Shown: positions 19,520 to 29,802 of the stretch, piece after piece
Position numbering within the stretch: the first letter of the stretch is position 1
How the letters are laid out: each line of letters starts with the position of its first letter
Origin: Roseibacterium elongatum DSM 19469
GTDB lineage: Bacteria; Pseudomonadota; Alphaproteobacteria; Rhodobacterales; Rhodobacteraceae
NCBI RefSeq assembly: GCF_000590925.1
Contig: NZ_CP004372.1
Span: 3,267,001 to 3,331,000 of the forward strand
Direction of reading: 5' to 3'
Length of the DNA: 64,000 nt
Translations under genes and position numbers: made by a program
Notes under the pieces: model-generated
Told to the model about the DNA's origin: nothing
Database searches by the model: none
The model's input: only the letters and a program-made list of their open reading frames with translations

Positions 19520-20416
19520 TTACAACCAGTCGCCCCGCACGGTTTGATCCCAGACCTCACGCAGCCAGCCCTCGCCCGCGGCCTCGTCGGTCAGGCCCTG
19601 ACCCGTCAACTGGCGGAACGCATCATCATAGAAGGGCGAACCGCGGAAGTTGTAGCCCAGGATCGCGCCCGCCGTCTGTGCCTCGTCCGTCAGGCCGAGG
19701 GCCAGATACGCCTCGACCAGACGCAGCAACGCCTCTGGCGTGTGGCTGGTGGTCTGGAATTCCTCGACCACGACGCGGAACCGGTTGATCGCGCTGGTGT
19801 AATGCTGACGCCGCAGATAGTAGCGCCCGACCTCCATTTCGCTGGCGGCCAACTGGTCGAACGCCAGATCGAAACGCAGCACGGCATCCTGCACATACTC
19901 GCTATCGGGGTAGCGTTCGATCACGTTGCGCAACTCCTGCAAGGCCAGGAAGGTGATGCCCTGATCGTTTCCGATCTGGTCCATCTGATCGTAATAGCTG
20001 AGCGCGAGGAGGTATTGGGCATAGGCCGCATCCTCGTCAGCCGGGTAGAAGTCGAGATAGCGTTGCGCGGCAAGGCGCGCATTCTCGTAATCCTCGTCCT
20101 GATGATAGGCGAAGGCGGCCATGATCAGCCCGCGCTTGGCCCATTCGGAATAGGGGTGCAGGCGTTCGACCTCGGCAAACATCACCGCCGCGTCATCGGC
20201 ATTGCCGGATTCCAGCTCGAATTCGGCCTGCTGATAGATCGACTGGGCGTCCAGATCCTCGAGCGGGACCGTGCTGTTGCGCGCGGCAAACGGGTTGATG
20301 CCCCCCAGCATTCCGCCGTCGCCGCCCCCGCCGCAGGCCGCAATGGCCGCCACGGCGGCACCAAGCGTGGCGCGCCGCGCCATACGTGTCAGGGTGGAGG
20401 GCTCAATCAGCTGCAT
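19520..20416 (-). CDS. bamD: Outer-membrane assembly lipoprotein BamD
   Basis: TPR lipoprotein of the BAM complex that inserts beta-barrel proteins into the outer membrane. A lipobox (AAIAAC) follows an Arg-rich N-terminus. The mature part contains repeated TPR helices: YQQAEFELESGNADDAAVMFAEVERLHP, KRGLIMAAFAYHQDEDYENA, YLRRQHYTSAINRFRVVVEEFQ. About 298 residues from ATG 20416; a TTG at 20431 and ATG at 20383 are alternatives. lpxC lies just upstream in transcription, so two outer-membrane biogenesis genes are adjacent. Confidence 0.95.
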   Translation of the reverse strand: MQLIEPSTLTRMARRATLGAAVAAIAACGGGGDGGMLGGINPFAARNSTVPLEDLDAQSIYQQAEFELESGNADDAAVMFAEVERLHPYSEWAKRGLIMAAFAYHQDEDYENARLAAQRYLDFYPADEDAAYAQYLLALSYYDQMDQIGNDQGITFLALQELRNVIERYPDSEYVQDAVLRFDLAFDQLAASEMEVGRYYLRRQHYTSAINRFRVVVEEFQTTSHTPEALLRLVEAYLALGLTDEAQTAGAILGYNFRGSPFYDDAFRQLTGQGLTDEAAGEGWLREVWDQTVRGDWL

Positions 20417-20584
20417 CCGCGCAATCCCCAAAGGTCTGCCTCTGTTTCGTGGCGCCGTGACGCCAGATCGGTCGCAGGCGGTCTAGCACAATCCGTTTTG
20501 AGGCAAAACGCTTGAAATTCCGTGCGGCCATATGGGGCAGATCGTCACCGGGTGGATGCCCCCGCGATCCGGCGTCAGGCGCGG

Positions 20585-21514
20585 TCAGGCGACATGGGCC
20601 AGATCGGCCACCTTGACGCCCACGCCCGGCAGACGCGACGCGATCGTGGTGTCGCATGGAACCACACGGATGGCGCCCGGGGCCGCGAAAAGCGCGCGCA
20701 GGAGGCGGTTGGTCAACATATGGCCGGCCCGCTCGCCAGTATAGCGGCCAAGGATCGGCGCACCGGCAAGGTAGAGATCGCCGAGCGCATCGAGCATCTT
20801 GTGGCGCACGGCCTCGTCCGCGTGGCGGAACCCGCCGGGGCTGATCACGATGTCGCCATCGACCACCACGGCGTTGTCATAGGTCCCGCCCAGGGCCAGA
20901 CCGGCGGCATGCATGGCATCGACATCGGCTTGGCGGCAGAATGTCCGGCTGTCGCAAAGCTCGCGCACGAACCGGCCATTGGCCAGATTGGCCACGCGGC
21001 GCTGACGGCCGATTGCGGCGTCGGTGAACTCGATGGCGAAATCCATCTCGAGCCCCTCGGCCGGGTCAAGACGGGCGAAGGCCGCGCCGTCGCGCACCTC
21101 GATCGCACGCGTCACGGCGAGGGCATGGACCATTGCCGCCTGCTGCTGGATCCCCGCATCGAGGATCGCGCGCACGAAGGGCGCGGCCGACCCGTCGAGG
21201 ATCGGCACCTCGGGCCCGTCGACTTCGACTAGGGCATTGTGAATGCCGCATCCCGCCAGCGCGGCCATGACATGTTCGACGGTCGATATCTCGGCCCCGT
21301 CCTCGCCCACCAGTTTGGTGCAAAGACGGCTTTCGGGAACCCGATCGTACCGCGCGGGGATCAGGCCCGAGCCGGGCAGATCGCTGCGCCGAAACCAGAT
21401 GCCCATGTCGGCCGCCTGTGGATGGATCGCCATCCGCACCAGACGACCTGTATGAAGCCCCGTTCCCCGGAAGGTGATTTTACTGCGAATGGTTGCCTGC
21501 ATCGCTTGGTTCAT
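20585..21514 (-). CDS. lpxC: UDP-3-O-acyl-N-acetylglucosamine deacetylase
   Basis: Zinc enzyme for the committed step of lipid A synthesis. The 309 residues show zinc ligands in ISTVEHVMAAL (His) and RHKMLDALGDLYLAG (His and Asp), the RGTGLHTG start motif, and SRTFCR. It is the gene after ftsZ, the usual alphaproteobacterial arrangement. A terminator between them suggests lpxC has its own promoter. ATG 21514 is used; ATG 21502 (MQATIRSK) is an alternative. Confidence 0.97.
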   Translation of the reverse strand: MNQAMQATIRSKITFRGTGLHTGRLVRMAIHPQAADMGIWFRRSDLPGSGLIPARYDRVPESRLCTKLVGEDGAEISTVEHVMAALAGCGIHNALVEVDGPEVPILDGSAAPFVRAILDAGIQQQAAMVHALAVTRAIEVRDGAAFARLDPAEGLEMDFAIEFTDAAIGRQRRVANLANGRFVRELCDSRTFCRQADVDAMHAAGLALGGTYDNAVVVDGDIVISPGGFRHADEAVRHKMLDALGDLYLAGAPILGRYTGERAGHMLTNRLLRALFAAPGAIRVVPCDTTIASRLPGVGVKVADLAHVA

Positions 21515-21714
21515 CCCTCGTGTCTGGCCCGGCTGCCTTGTCTATCGCAGGCGGCTTCATGGCCCGAAATCGCAAGCCCTTCGGCTCGTCAATCTTGTCG
21601 ATGCAATGGGGGTACAAGCCGCCCGAAAAAGAGACAATTCAAGGTTTATGACGGCTTGCAACAATCCCAAACCCGGTCGGCAGGAACCCGCCGAAAACCC
21701 ATTAACTTACTGTA

Positions 21715-21750
21715 AGAAAAAAGAAAAAGGACCGGCACAAGGTCGGCCTT
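21715..21750 (-). terminator. Intrinsic terminator after ftsZ
   Basis: On the minus strand AAGGCCG pairs with CGG(U)CCTT (one bulged base), followed by a U-rich tract of about 14 nt (21715-21728), starting 23 bp past the ftsZ stop. It ends the division/cell-wall operon before lpxC. The rest of 21515-21714 shows no gene and probably holds the lpxC promoter. Confidence 0.75.
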
Positions 21751-21772
21751 ACTGTTGCAGATATGTCCCGGA

Positions 21773-23446
21773 TCAATTGGCTTGGCGACGCAGGAAAGCC
21801 GGGATCTCAATGCGCTCCTGCTCGGGGTCGACGGCCGTCTCCTCCTCGCGCAGGGGCTGGGGTGCGCGCGCCGGTTGCGGGCGCGGGGCCTGCATGCGCG
21901 GCTGGGGGCGTCGCTCGGGCTGGGCCGGGGCCTCCACCTCTTCGGAATGGCCGGTCATGCGGTTGATCAGGTGTTGATGCCGAAGCGCGATTTGCCATGT
22001 GCTTCGGGCGCGCTCTGCGCCGGTGCGCCACGACGCGCCGGCTCGCCCGCACGGGGCGAGTCCTTCTGGATCGCCGCGCGCAACCGGGCCAGCGCCTCGG
22101 GCGTCGGGGCACCGGCGGGGGCCGGTTTCGGGGCGATGTACTCCGACCCGTCTTCGACCGCGCCAAGACCGGCGTTGCGCTCGACTGCTTGTGGTGCCGG
22201 CGTCGCCGCAGGACGCGGCGCGGGGCGATAGGCCGGCGGGGGGACATCGTCCTCGTCCAGCGCTGTCGGCTCGGGGGCCTCGTCCCGCGGATCGGGCGAG
22301 AAAGCCTCGAAAAAGCGAAGGTTCGGGATGCGCCTCGGTCAGGTCCGGCGTTTCGGCGGGTTCGGGCTCGACCTCGGTCGAAACCTCGGCCGGCGCCGCC
22401 GCCCGTGCGGGGGCGGCACCGCTGCGATAGGATGCGGCCGCATAGCTTTGGCGGGCGGGGTCCTGTGCGGCCTGTTCGGAGACGTCGATGCCGGTGGCCA
22501 CGACGCTGACGCGCATCTGGCCCTCCATGCTTTGATCCAGCGTCGAACCGACGATGATGTTCGCCTCTTCGTCCACCTCGGCCCGGATGCGGTTGGCGGC
22601 CTCGTCCAGTTCGAACAGGGTCAGGTCGTAGCCGCCGGTGATGTTGATCAGAACGCCGCGCGCGCCTTTCAGGCTGATCTCGTCGAGCAGCGGATTGGCG
22701 ATGGCCTTTTCAGCGGCCTGGATCGCGCGGCTCTCGCCCTCGCCCTCGCCGGTGCCCATCATGGCCTTGCCCATCTCGTTCATCACCGCGCGCACGTCGG
22801 CGAAATCGAGGTTGATCAGACCCGGGCGCACCATCAGGTCGGTCACGCCCTTGACGCCCTGGTAAAGGACATCGTCAGCCATCGCGAACGCCTCGGTAAA
22901 GGTCGTCTTTTCATTGGCCAGCCGGAACAGGTTCTGGTTGGGGATGATGATCAGGGTATCGACCACCTTTTGCAGCTGCTCGATGCCTTCGTCGGCCTGG
23001 CGCATCCGCTTGGTGCCCTCGAACTGGAAAGGCTTGGTCACCACGCCGACCGTCAGAACGCCAAGCTCGCGCGCGGCCTGCGCGATGATCGGGGCCGCCC
23101 CGGTGCCGGTGCCGCCGCCCATGCCGGCGGTGATGAAGGCCATGTGCGCGCCGGCCAGGTGATCGACGATTTCCTCGATCGACTCTTCGGCCGCGCTGGC
23201 GCCCACGGCGGGCCGCGCGCCGGCGCCCAGGCCCTCGGTCACGCGGGCGCCCATCTGCACCTTGCCGGTGGCCTTGGATTGGGCCAGGGCCTGCGCATCG
23301 GTGTTGGCGACCACGAATTCGCAGCCATCCAGCGCCTGGTCGATCATGTTGTTGACCGCGTTGCCGCCCGCCCCACCGACGCCAAAGACGGTGATGCGCG
23401 GTTTCAGTTCCTGCCGCGTGTCGGGCATGGTGAGATTGAGTGTCAT
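21773..23446 (-). CDS. ftsZ: Cell division GTPase FtsZ (two compensating apparent frameshifts in the C-terminal linker)
   Basis: Tubulin-like GTPase forming the Z-ring. ATG 23446 gives [31 protein letters not shown]; the GTP loop is [11 protein letters not shown] at about 108-118, with T7 region [11 protein letters not shown]. Past the globular core, one extra base at the A run 22310-22314 shifts the frame, and a missing base at 21970-21971 restores it. Between them the open frame reads Arg/Gly-rich nonsense. The alternate frame reads sensible linker ([18 protein letters not shown] ... [13 protein letters not shown] ... KSRFGINT), and the normal end follows ([11 protein letters not shown] ... 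[14 protein letters not shown]). Corrected length 557 residues. Net length is unchanged, so an automatic call would look intact but carry about 110 wrong residues. Confidence 0.95.
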   Translation of the reverse strand: MTLNLTMPDTRQELKPRITVFGVGGAGGNAVNNMIDQALDGCEFVVANTDAQALAQSKATGKVQMGARVTEGLGAGARPAVGASAAEESIEEIVDHLAGAHMAFITAGMGGGTGTGAAPIIAQAARELGVLTVGVVTKPFQFEGTKRMRQADEGIEQLQKVVDTLIIIPNQNLFRLANEKTTFTEAFAMADDVLYQGVKGVTDLMVRPGLINLDFADVRAVMNEMGKAMMGTGEGEGESRAIQAAEKAIANPLLDEISLKGARGVLINITGGYDLTLFELDEAANRIRAEVDEEANIIVGSTLDQSMEGQMRVSVVATGIDVSEQAAQDPARQSYAAASYRSGAAPARAAAPAEVSTEVEPEPAETPDLTEAHPEPSLFRGFLARSAGRGPRADSAGRGRCPPAGLSPRAASCGDAGTTSSRAQRRSWRGRRRVGVHRPETGPRRCPDARGAGPVARGDPEGLAPCGRAGASWRTGAERARSTWQIALRHQHLINRMTGHSEEVEAPAQPERRPQPRMQAPRPQPARAPQPLREEETAVDPEQERIEIPAFLRRQAN

Positions 23447-23635
23447 CGCTCTGTCCGCCTGTGTTTCCAATGCGACCCCGGTCTTGCGCCGGTTGGCCCT
23501 TTCTGCCTCGAATTGACGAACATGCTACCCAAGTCCCGCGCGCGCGTCACGCGGAAATTTGGCCAGAATGGCGAAATATGGGGCGAAAATCCGCCGATTT
23601 CGCGGGATTTTGGGGGTGCCCACCAGATGCGGTGG

Positions 23636-24970
23636 TCACCAGTTGTCGCGGAACCACTTGACGGCGCGTTTCAGGCTGCGAGCGGGGTAGCGATCGGCGG
23701 GCGTTTCGAAATCCCACCACTCATCCTGCGGGTAGGCCGCAAACAGTGCCAACCCGACCGATGCCGAAAAGGCCGGACCACAGGTCGATTGCGGTAGCCC
23801 CTGTACCCGCAGCGGGCGGCCCAGGCGCACCTGATTTCCCAGGATGCGGCTGGCCAGACCGTCCAGACCGGGGATCTGCGACGACCCGCCCGTCAGAACG
23901 ATGCGCTGGCTGGGCAGATGGTCGAAGCCGGCGGCATCGAGACGCGCGCGCACCTCTTCGAGGATCTCTTCGACACGGGGGCGCATCACGCCGATCAGTT
24001 CCGCGCGGCTGACCGTGCGACGGTCGTGATGCCAGTCGCCGGTATCGCTTTCGAGCTCGATGATCTCGCGGTCGTCCATGCCGGTGGCGATCACCCCGCC
24101 AAAGCGGGTCTTGATCCGCTCGGCATCGCAATGGGGGATCTGCAGGCCCTGGCTGATATCGGCGGTGACATGGTCGCCGCCCATGCGCACCGTATCGGCA
24201 AAGATCATGTGCTTTTTCATGAAGATCGACAGGCTGGTGGTGCCGCCGCCCATGTCGATGCAGGCCGCGCCCAGTTCCTGCTCGTCCTCGACCAGGCTGG
24301 ACACGCCCGACACGTAGGGGGCACTGGCCAGACCGGCCAGTTCCAGATCGCAGCGTTTGACGCAATGCAGCAGGGTTTCGATGGCCGCCGCCTCGATGGT
24401 CAGCAGATGCATGTCCACCGACAGGCGATTGCCCACATGGCCGCGCGGATCGGCCATGCCGGTGCGATGATCCAGCGAGAAATTCACCGGCTGCGCATGC
24501 AATACCTCGCGGCCCGGCCCGAAATCCGGCACGTCGCAGGCGGCCAGGGCGCGGGCGACATCCTGATCGTGGACCGTGCCCGTGGTCAGCGCGATTTCGC
24601 CATCCAGCCCGTAACTGCGCGGGCGCGCGCCCGCAAAGGACACGATCACATGGTCGACGCGCAGCTGCGCCATTTTCTGCGCCGCCTGAACGGCCGTGCG
24701 AATGGCGCGCTCGGTCTCCTGCACGGTGTCGATCTCGCCAAAGCGCACGCCGCGCGACCGCGTCGTGTTGGCCCCGATCACCCGGAACCCCGCCTGTCCG
24801 GCCATCGCGCCCACCCCTTCGGCGGCCGCGCCGGGATCCGTCTCGTCGAACCGCAGCACAAGGCACGAGGTCTTGTAGGACCCGATATCCAGAACCGCGA
24901 CGACGCCACGGCGCATCGCCTCCTGCCGCTTGGCCCGCATCGCGCGTTGAGACTGGTAGAGCAGGTTCAT
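23636..24970 (-). CDS. ftsA: Cell division protein FtsA
   Basis: Actin-fold membrane anchor for FtsZ. The 444 residues include the phosphate-1 motif VAVLDIGSYKTSCLV, phosphate-2 CIDMGGGTTSLSIF, and an adenosine motif ILTGGSSQIPGL. The SHS2 insertion is at about 105-180. The C-terminal amphipathic membrane-targeting helix is ARSLKRAVKWFRDNW. Start ATG 24970 overlaps the ftsQ stop in ATGA. ftsZ follows after 190 bp, which may hold an additional ftsZ promoter. Confidence 0.97.
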   Translation of the reverse strand: MNLLYQSQRAMRAKRQEAMRRGVVAVLDIGSYKTSCLVLRFDETDPGAAAEGVGAMAGQAGFRVIGANTTRSRGVRFGEIDTVQETERAIRTAVQAAQKMAQLRVDHVIVSFAGARPRSYGLDGEIALTTGTVHDQDVARALAACDVPDFGPGREVLHAQPVNFSLDHRTGMADPRGHVGNRLSVDMHLLTIEAAAIETLLHCVKRCDLELAGLASAPYVSGVSSLVEDEQELGAACIDMGGGTTSLSIFMKKHMIFADTVRMGGDHVTADISQGLQIPHCDAERIKTRFGGVIATGMDDREIIELESDTGDWHHDRRTVSRAELIGVMRPRVEEILEEVRARLDAAGFDHLPSQRIVLTGGSSQIPGLDGLASRILGNQVRLGRPLRVQGLPQSTCGPAFSASVGLALFAAYPQDEWWDFETPADRYPARSLKRAVKWFRDNW

Positions 24971-25869
24971 CCGCGTTGATCTCCGCTGAGGGGTTGAGGG
25001 TTGGGAATGCCGTCGCGCATCTGCAACAGGCCCGCCATGGCATTCGGCGACAACTGAACCGTGGGGCGGCGCGGGTTGCGCAGATCGATCCGTTCGATAT
25101 CGCGCGACAGGATGTCCTGCACCTCGTCAAGGGCCAGCACCCGGTCGAGCGCGCCGCGGGCGTCGACCTCGGGCAGTTGGATGCGCGGGCCGTCCTCCAG
25201 CACCATGTCCCAGCGGCGCAAGCCCACCCGCACCAGGCCGCGCAGGCGGCTTTGCAGGGGCTCGGCCGTGGCAAACAGCGCCAGCGCCTCGTCCACGACC
25301 ATGTCTGCACCTTCTCCGGCCACGATGGGCAAGGGCCGGTCGGGAACGCGATCCTCGATCGAAGCCACGAAATGTCCCTCGGCATCGATCAGGACGACAC
25401 CGTCACGGGTTTGCCAGACCAGCGCGGGCACACGCTCGGACACCGTGACCGACAACACGCCGCCGGACTGAACGCGCAGATCGGCCTCGGCCACGGCGGG
25501 CAGGGCCTCGACCCGTTCGCGCAAGGTCACGAGGTCGATATCGAAGGAGGACATCGGCAGATCGAGCGCCAGCGCGCCGCGCACGTCTTCGGTGACACGG
25601 GGGCTGGCCCCCTCGATGCCCAGCAGGTTCACCCTGAACTCGGGGCGGTCTTCGATCTCGCGCCGGATTTCCTGCACACCCTCGACCAGGGCGGTGACAT
25701 GCGCCTCGTCGGAAAAATACCACAGAACGGAAAATGACGCCGCAAAGGCCGGCACGCCGATCCGCAAAAACCGCCGGAAAACCGGGGTCAGCCACAAACG
25801 CTGCACCCTGTAGGTCCAGATCGAGGGCGCGGGGTCGACCCCCGTCCGGCGGCGCATCAACGGTCGCAT
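24967..25869 (-). CDS. ftsQ: Cell division protein FtsQ
   Basis: Bitopic divisome protein linking cytoplasmic and periplasmic components. 300 residues from ATG 25869 (MRPLMRRR), overlapping the ddl end by 13 nt. A short basic cytoplasmic tail precedes one membrane segment (about 38-55, FLRIGVPAFAASFSVLWYF). A POTRA domain (about 80-155: FRVNLLGIEGASPRVTEDVR, FDIDLVTLRERVEAL) and the FtsQ beta domain follow. An upstream in-frame codon at 25896 would add nine residues inside ddl and is less likely. Confidence 0.93.
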   Translation of the reverse strand: MRPLMRRRTGVDPAPSIWTYRVQRLWLTPVFRRFLRIGVPAFAASFSVLWYFSDEAHVTALVEGVQEIRREIEDRPEFRVNLLGIEGASPRVTEDVRGALALDLPMSSFDIDLVTLRERVEALPAVAEADLRVQSGGVLSVTVSERVPALVWQTRDGVVLIDAEGHFVASIEDRVPDRPLPIVAGEGADMVVDEALALFATAEPLQSRLRGLVRVGLRRWDMVLEDGPRIQLPEVDARGALDRVLALDEVQDILSRDIERIDLRNPRRPTVQLSPNAMAGLLQMRDGIPNPQPLSGDQRG

Positions 25870-26795
25870 GAGGCGTCCTCCACCATCCAGCGGCACAGCG
25901 CACCAAAGGACATCCCCTTGGCCTGCGCCTGTTCGGGCGTCAGCGAGGTGGGCGTCATTCCCGGCTGCGTGTTGGTTTCCAGCAGGATCAACCCGTCCAG
26001 ACCCTTACCCTCGTCCCAGCGGAAATCGGTGCGGCTGACGCCGCGACAGCCCAAGGCGACATGCGCGCGCGTGGCGTAGTCGAGGCAGGCTTCGAAAACC
26101 TCGGACGGAACCTCGGCGGGCACCACATGGCGCGACCCGCCCGGGCGATACTTGGCGTCGTAGTCATACCACCCGTCGGTCAGGATATCGGTCACGGTCA
26201 AGGCACCGGGGTCGCCCGTGCCGGCCCCCACGACAGAGGTCGTCAGTTCGCGCCCCTTGGCGAAAGCCTCGACCATGACGTGTTCGGGCATGTCGTCAGA
26301 CAGTTTCGGCGGGTCGTTCGCCCCCTCGGCCACCAGGTAGACGCCGACCGACGACCCTTCGTTATTGGGCTTCACGACATAGGGCGGGGCCATCACGTGA
26401 CGGGCCATCACCTCGTCCTTGCAGCGGATGACGCTGTCGACGACGGGCAGGCCCGCGGCGCGATAGACCTCTTTCGAGCGGGTCTTGTCCATCGCCAGCG
26501 CCGAGGCCAGCACACCGGAATGGGTGTAGGGGATGCGCAGCCATTCCAGGATGCCCTGCACGCAGCCATCCTCGCCCCAGCGGCCATGGAGCGCGTTAAA
26601 CACGACATCGGGGGTCAGATCGGCAAGCCGCATGGCAAGGTCGGGGCCGGCATCGACCTCGACCACGTCATAGCCCTCGCCGCGCAGCGCCTTGGCGCAT
26701 TCCGTGCCCGTGCTGAGCGACACCTCCCTCTCGGCCGAGGGACCGCCCATCAGGACAACGACGCGGGAGGCTGTTCTGCCCGAACTTGCCACCAC
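25857..26795 (-). CDS. ddl: D-alanine--D-alanine ligase
   Basis: ATP-grasp enzyme making D-Ala-D-Ala for peptidoglycan. 312 residues from a GTG start at 26795 with GAGG upstream. Motifs: VLMGGPSAEREVSLSTG, LHGRWGEDGCVQGILEWL, YTHSGVLASALAMDK, VVKPNNEGSSVGVYLV, and C-terminal LLETNTQPGMTPTSLTPEQA. It sits between murB and ftsQ, as usual in alphaproteobacterial dcw clusters. Confidence 0.96.
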   Translation of the reverse strand: MVASSGRTASRVVVLMGGPSAEREVSLSTGTECAKALRGEGYDVVEVDAGPDLAMRLADLTPDVVFNALHGRWGEDGCVQGILEWLRIPYTHSGVLASALAMDKTRSKEVYRAAGLPVVDSVIRCKDEVMARHVMAPPYVVKPNNEGSSVGVYLVAEGANDPPKLSDDMPEHVMVEAFAKGRELTTSVVGAGTGDPGALTVTDILTDGWYDYDAKYRPGGSRHVVPAEVPSEVFEACLDYATRAHVALGCRGVSRTDFRWDEGKGLDGLILLETNTQPGMTPTSLTPEQAQAKGMSFGALCRWMVEDASCDR

Positions 26796-26849
26796 TTTTG
26801 CCTCGCATGCCGCCGGACTTGTGTCGCCCGGTCGACGTTTCTTGTTGTT

Positions 26850-27815
26850 CTAATCCCCGGTCTTTGCCGGGTGCCGCACCGCCGGTCGCCCAACGCGCTT
26901 GATTTCCCATTCTAGCGTCAAACCGCTGTGCTCGAAAACCCTTTTTCGGACCTGCTCGCCCAAAGCCTCGAGATCGGCGGCCGTCGCATCGCCCGCATTG
27001 ATCAGGAAATTGGGATGCTTGGGCGACATCTGCGCCCCACCCAGCGTCGCCCCGCGCAGGCCGGCCTCGTCGATCACCTTCCACGCCTTGAGCTCATGCG
27101 TATCGTCCGCCTGCCCGGTCGACGAAAACCCCGCCGGGTTGCGAAAGGTCGAACCGGCGCTGCGGTCCTTGGTGGGTTGGGTCGCGTCGCGCTTGGCCAG
27201 TTGATCCTCCATCCGCGCGGCCAGCACATCGGGGTCGCCGGCGGGCGCGCGGAAGGTGACCTGCGTGACCACCGCATCCTCGGGCAGATCGCTGGTGCGA
27301 TAGCCGAAGGCGACATCCTCGGGCCCGAGGGTCAGGGTGGTGCCATTGCGCAACACCACGCGGGCAGACACGAAATGATCGGCCACATACGTGCCGTAGC
27401 ATCCCGCGTTCATGCGCAAGGCCCCGCCGATCGAGCCGGGGATCGTGCGCAGAAAGGTCAGATCGCGCCCGGCCTCGGCCGCGCGTTTGGCCACCTGCGC
27501 GTCCAGCGCCGCCGCCCCGGCGTGAACCAGGTCGCCCGCAATCTCGACCGCGTTGAAGCCGCGCCCCAGCCGGATGACCACGCCATCGATCCCGCCATCA
27601 CGCACGATCAGGTTCGACCCCACGCCCATGGGAAAGACGGGAACGGCCGGATCCAACCCCGCCAGAAAGCCGGCCAGGTCATCCTCGTCGGCGGGCTGAA
27701 AGAACCAATCGGCCGGCCCGCCCACGCGCAGCCATGTCAGCGCCGAGAGATCGCGGTCGCGCGTCAGACGCCCGCGCGGATGCGGCATGTCGGGCCGCGG
27801 GAGGGTCGCGGTCAT
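26850..27815 (-). CDS. murB: UDP-N-acetylenolpyruvoylglucosamine reductase
   Basis: FAD/NADPH enzyme producing UDP-MurNAc. About 321 residues. Motifs: [57 protein letters not shown] (FAD binding), [11 protein letters not shown] (catalytic serine region), [20 protein letters not shown]. Start at ATG 27815 (MTATLPRP) is preferred because GGGAAGAG lies seven bases upstream; ATG 27836 adds seven residues and would place that site inside the gene. Confidence 0.96.
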   Translation of the reverse strand: MTATLPRPDMPHPRGRLTRDRDLSALTWLRVGGPADWFFQPADEDDLAGFLAGLDPAVPVFPMGVGSNLIVRDGGIDGVVIRLGRGFNAVEIAGDLVHAGAAALDAQVAKRAAEAGRDLTFLRTIPGSIGGALRMNAGCYGTYVADHFVSARVVLRNGTTLTLGPEDVAFGYRTSDLPEDAVVTQVTFRAPAGDPDVLAARMEDQLAKRDATQPTKDRSAGSTFRNPAGFSSTGQADDTHELKAWKVIDEAGLRGATLGGAQMSPKHPNFLINAGDATAADLEALGEQVRKRVFEHSGLTLEWEIKRVGRPAVRHPAKTGD

Positions 27816-27879
27816 GTCGGTCTCTTCCCTGTCCATACGGGCTGTCTATCGCGGCAGGCGGCCAAGGGTCCAGTGCCCC

Positions 27880-28152
27880 TCACTCGCCATGCGGCGTTTG
27901 CGCCTCGTCCGGGCGGAAGGTTGCGCGCAGGGTCTGCGCCAGGCGGATCAGGGGCCAGCGCAGCACCGAAATGCCCGCCGCCATCAGGGCCAGACCCCAC
28001 CACGGCCCCATCGACAGGGTGACGAACCCCAGCAGGGGAATGCCCGTGGCGATCAGGGCCCAGGCCGCGGGCCAGTGATACCGCGTCGGCATCATGCCGG
28101 CGAGACAGGCGCTCAGCGCCCAGAGGCAGGCGAGGATGAAAGCAATCGGCAT
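27880..28152 (-). CDS. DUF2484 membrane protein
   Basis: A 90-residue inner-membrane protein with three hydrophobic segments: AFILACLWALSACLAGMM, WPAAWALIATGIPLLGFVTL and WWGLALMAAGISVL. It ends in a charged tail. From memory it matches the small DUF2484 family found next to murB in Rhodobacteraceae dcw clusters; function unknown. The ATG at 28152 lies five bases after the previous small ORF's stop, so the two are probably co-translated. Confidence 0.85.
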   Translation of the reverse strand: MPIAFILACLWALSACLAGMMPTRYHWPAAWALIATGIPLLGFVTLSMGPWWGLALMAAGISVLRWPLIRLAQTLRATFRPDEAQTPHGE

Positions 28153-28157
28153 GGGGA

Positions 28158-28391
28158 TCAGGCCCTCCGTACCTGGTGGCGCACAAGGGCGCCGAGGGGA
28201 TGGCAAACCATCGCGCGGATGGCCGCCAGAACGATCAGAACGGGGATCGCCCCGTGCTGCAATCCGAAAGAGATCAAGGGCGGGACCGCCATGACCAGCA
28301 GCGCGCCGTCACCGGCCGACACCCGGCCAAGACCTCGCCGGCGCTGCAGCGCCTCTGCGCCCGAGGGCGGTATCTCAGGGCGCGCCTGCAC
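28158..28391 (-). CDS. Possible small membrane protein overlapping murC end
   Basis: A 77-residue open frame from GTG 28391, overlapping the murC stop by 17 nt and ending five bases before DUF2484. An Arg-rich N-terminus ([10 protein letters not shown]) precedes a hydrophobic segment [28 protein letters not shown] and a basic tail. The tight spacing fits the operon and the gap would otherwise be 220 bp of unused sequence. No known family is recognised, and the start is uncertain. Confidence 0.5.
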   Translation of the reverse strand: MQARPEIPPSGAEALQRRRGLGRVSAGDGALLVMAVPPLISFGLQHGAIPVLIVLAAIRAMVCHPLGALVRHQVRRA

Positions 28392-29802
28392 CGGCCTCCT
28401 GCCCCTGAGCCAGCCGTTTGGGCAGACCATGCGCCCAGGCGCTGATCGTGCCTGCCCCGAGACAGACCACCATGTCGCCCGGCCGTGCCTCGGCCCGGAC
28501 GAGACGTTCGAGATCGTCCTCGGAGGTCAGCGAAAACGCGTGACGATGCCCGTGGCGGATCAGACCGGCCACCAGATCGTCGCGCGAGGCGCCCTCGATC
28601 GGGTCCTCGCCTGCGGAATACACCTCGGCGATGCCCACCACATCGGCATCGTTGAAACAGCTGCAGAACTCGTCGAACAGCGTATGCAGGCGCGTGTAGC
28701 GATGCGGCTGGTGCACGGCGATCACGCGACCTTCACTGGCCTGACGCGCGGCGCGCAAGACGGCGGCGATCTCGACCGGGTGATGGCCGTAATCGTCGAT
28801 CACGGTCACGCCACCCACCTCGCCCACGCGGGTGAAGCGGCGGTTCACACCCTTGAAATTGGCAAGCGCGGCGCGGATCTCGGCCGCTTTCATCCCCAGA
28901 TGCCGCGCCACCGCCACGGCGGCCAGGGCGTTGGAGACGTTGTGATCGCCGGGCATCGGCAGGCTGCAGTCCTCGATCACCTGCCCCTCGGGTTGCAGCG
29001 CGATGTCGAAATGCGCCACGCCGCCCTTGTAGGTCAGGTTCATCGCCCGCACATCCGCCTGCGCGTTGAAGCCAAAGGTGGTAACGCGCCGATCGGTGAT
29101 CTTGCCCACCAGCGTCTGCACATCGGGGTCGTCGGTGCAGCAGACGGCCAGCCCGTAGAACGGGATGTTCGACACGAAATCGAGGAAGCCGCGATGCAGG
29201 TTCTCCTCGGTGCCCCAATGCTCCATATGTTCGGGGTCGATATTGGTGACGATGGCGATGGTCGCGGGCAGGCGGTTGAAGGTGCCGTCGCTTTCGTCGG
29301 CCTCGACCACCATCCAGTCGCCCTGCCCCACCCGCGCGTTCGACCCATAGGCGTGGATGATGCCGCCATTGATCACGGTCGGGTCCACCCCGCCCGCGTC
29401 CAGCAGCGTGGCCACCAGCGTCGTCGTGGTGGTCTTGCCATGGGTGCCCGCCACCGCGATGTTCGAGCGCAGGCGCATCAACTCGGCCAGCATCTCGGCG
29501 CGGCGCACCACCGGCAGGCCGCGCAGGCGGGCGCTGTCCAACTCGGGGTTGCCCGGTTTGATGGCCGAGGAGATCACGACAACCTCGGCATCCTCCAGGT
29601 TCTCGGCCCTCTGCCCGATGAAGATCCGCGCGCCCAGGGCCTCCAGCCGCTCGGTGATCTTCGACGGCTTCAGGTCCGAGCCCTGCACGTCGTATCCGTG
29701 GTTCAGCAGCACCTCGGCGATGCCCGACATGCCGATGCCGCCGATGCCCACGAAATGGATGGCGCCCAGTTGGGTCGGCAATTTGGTGACAGCGGCGTTC
29801 AT
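28375..29802 (-). CDS. murC: UDP-N-acetylmuramate--L-alanine ligase
   Basis: First amino-acid ligase of the peptidoglycan stem peptide. 475 residues. Rossmann start [23 protein letters not shown] loop [19 protein letters not shown]; central [16 protein letters not shown]-terminal [20 protein letters not shown] and [15 protein letters not shown] block. ATG 29802 overlaps the murG stop (ATGA). Confidence 0.97.
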   Translation of the reverse strand: MNAAVTKLPTQLGAIHFVGIGGIGMSGIAEVLLNHGYDVQGSDLKPSKITERLEALGARIFIGQRAENLEDAEVVVISSAIKPGNPELDSARLRGLPVVRRAEMLAELMRLRSNIAVAGTHGKTTTTTLVATLLDAGGVDPTVINGGIIHAYGSNARVGQGDWMVVEADESDGTFNRLPATIAIVTNIDPEHMEHWGTEENLHRGFLDFVSNIPFYGLAVCCTDDPDVQTLVGKITDRRVTTFGFNAQADVRAMNLTYKGGVAHFDIALQPEGQVIEDCSLPMPGDHNVSNALAAVAVARHLGMKAAEIRAALANFKGVNRRFTRVGEVGGVTVIDDYGHHPVEIAAVLRAARQASEGRVIAVHQPHRYTRLHTLFDEFCSCFNDADVVGIAEVYSAGEDPIEGASRDDLVAGLIRHGHRHAFSLTSEDDLERLVRAEARPGDMVVCLGAGTISAWAHGLPKRLAQGQEAGAGAP

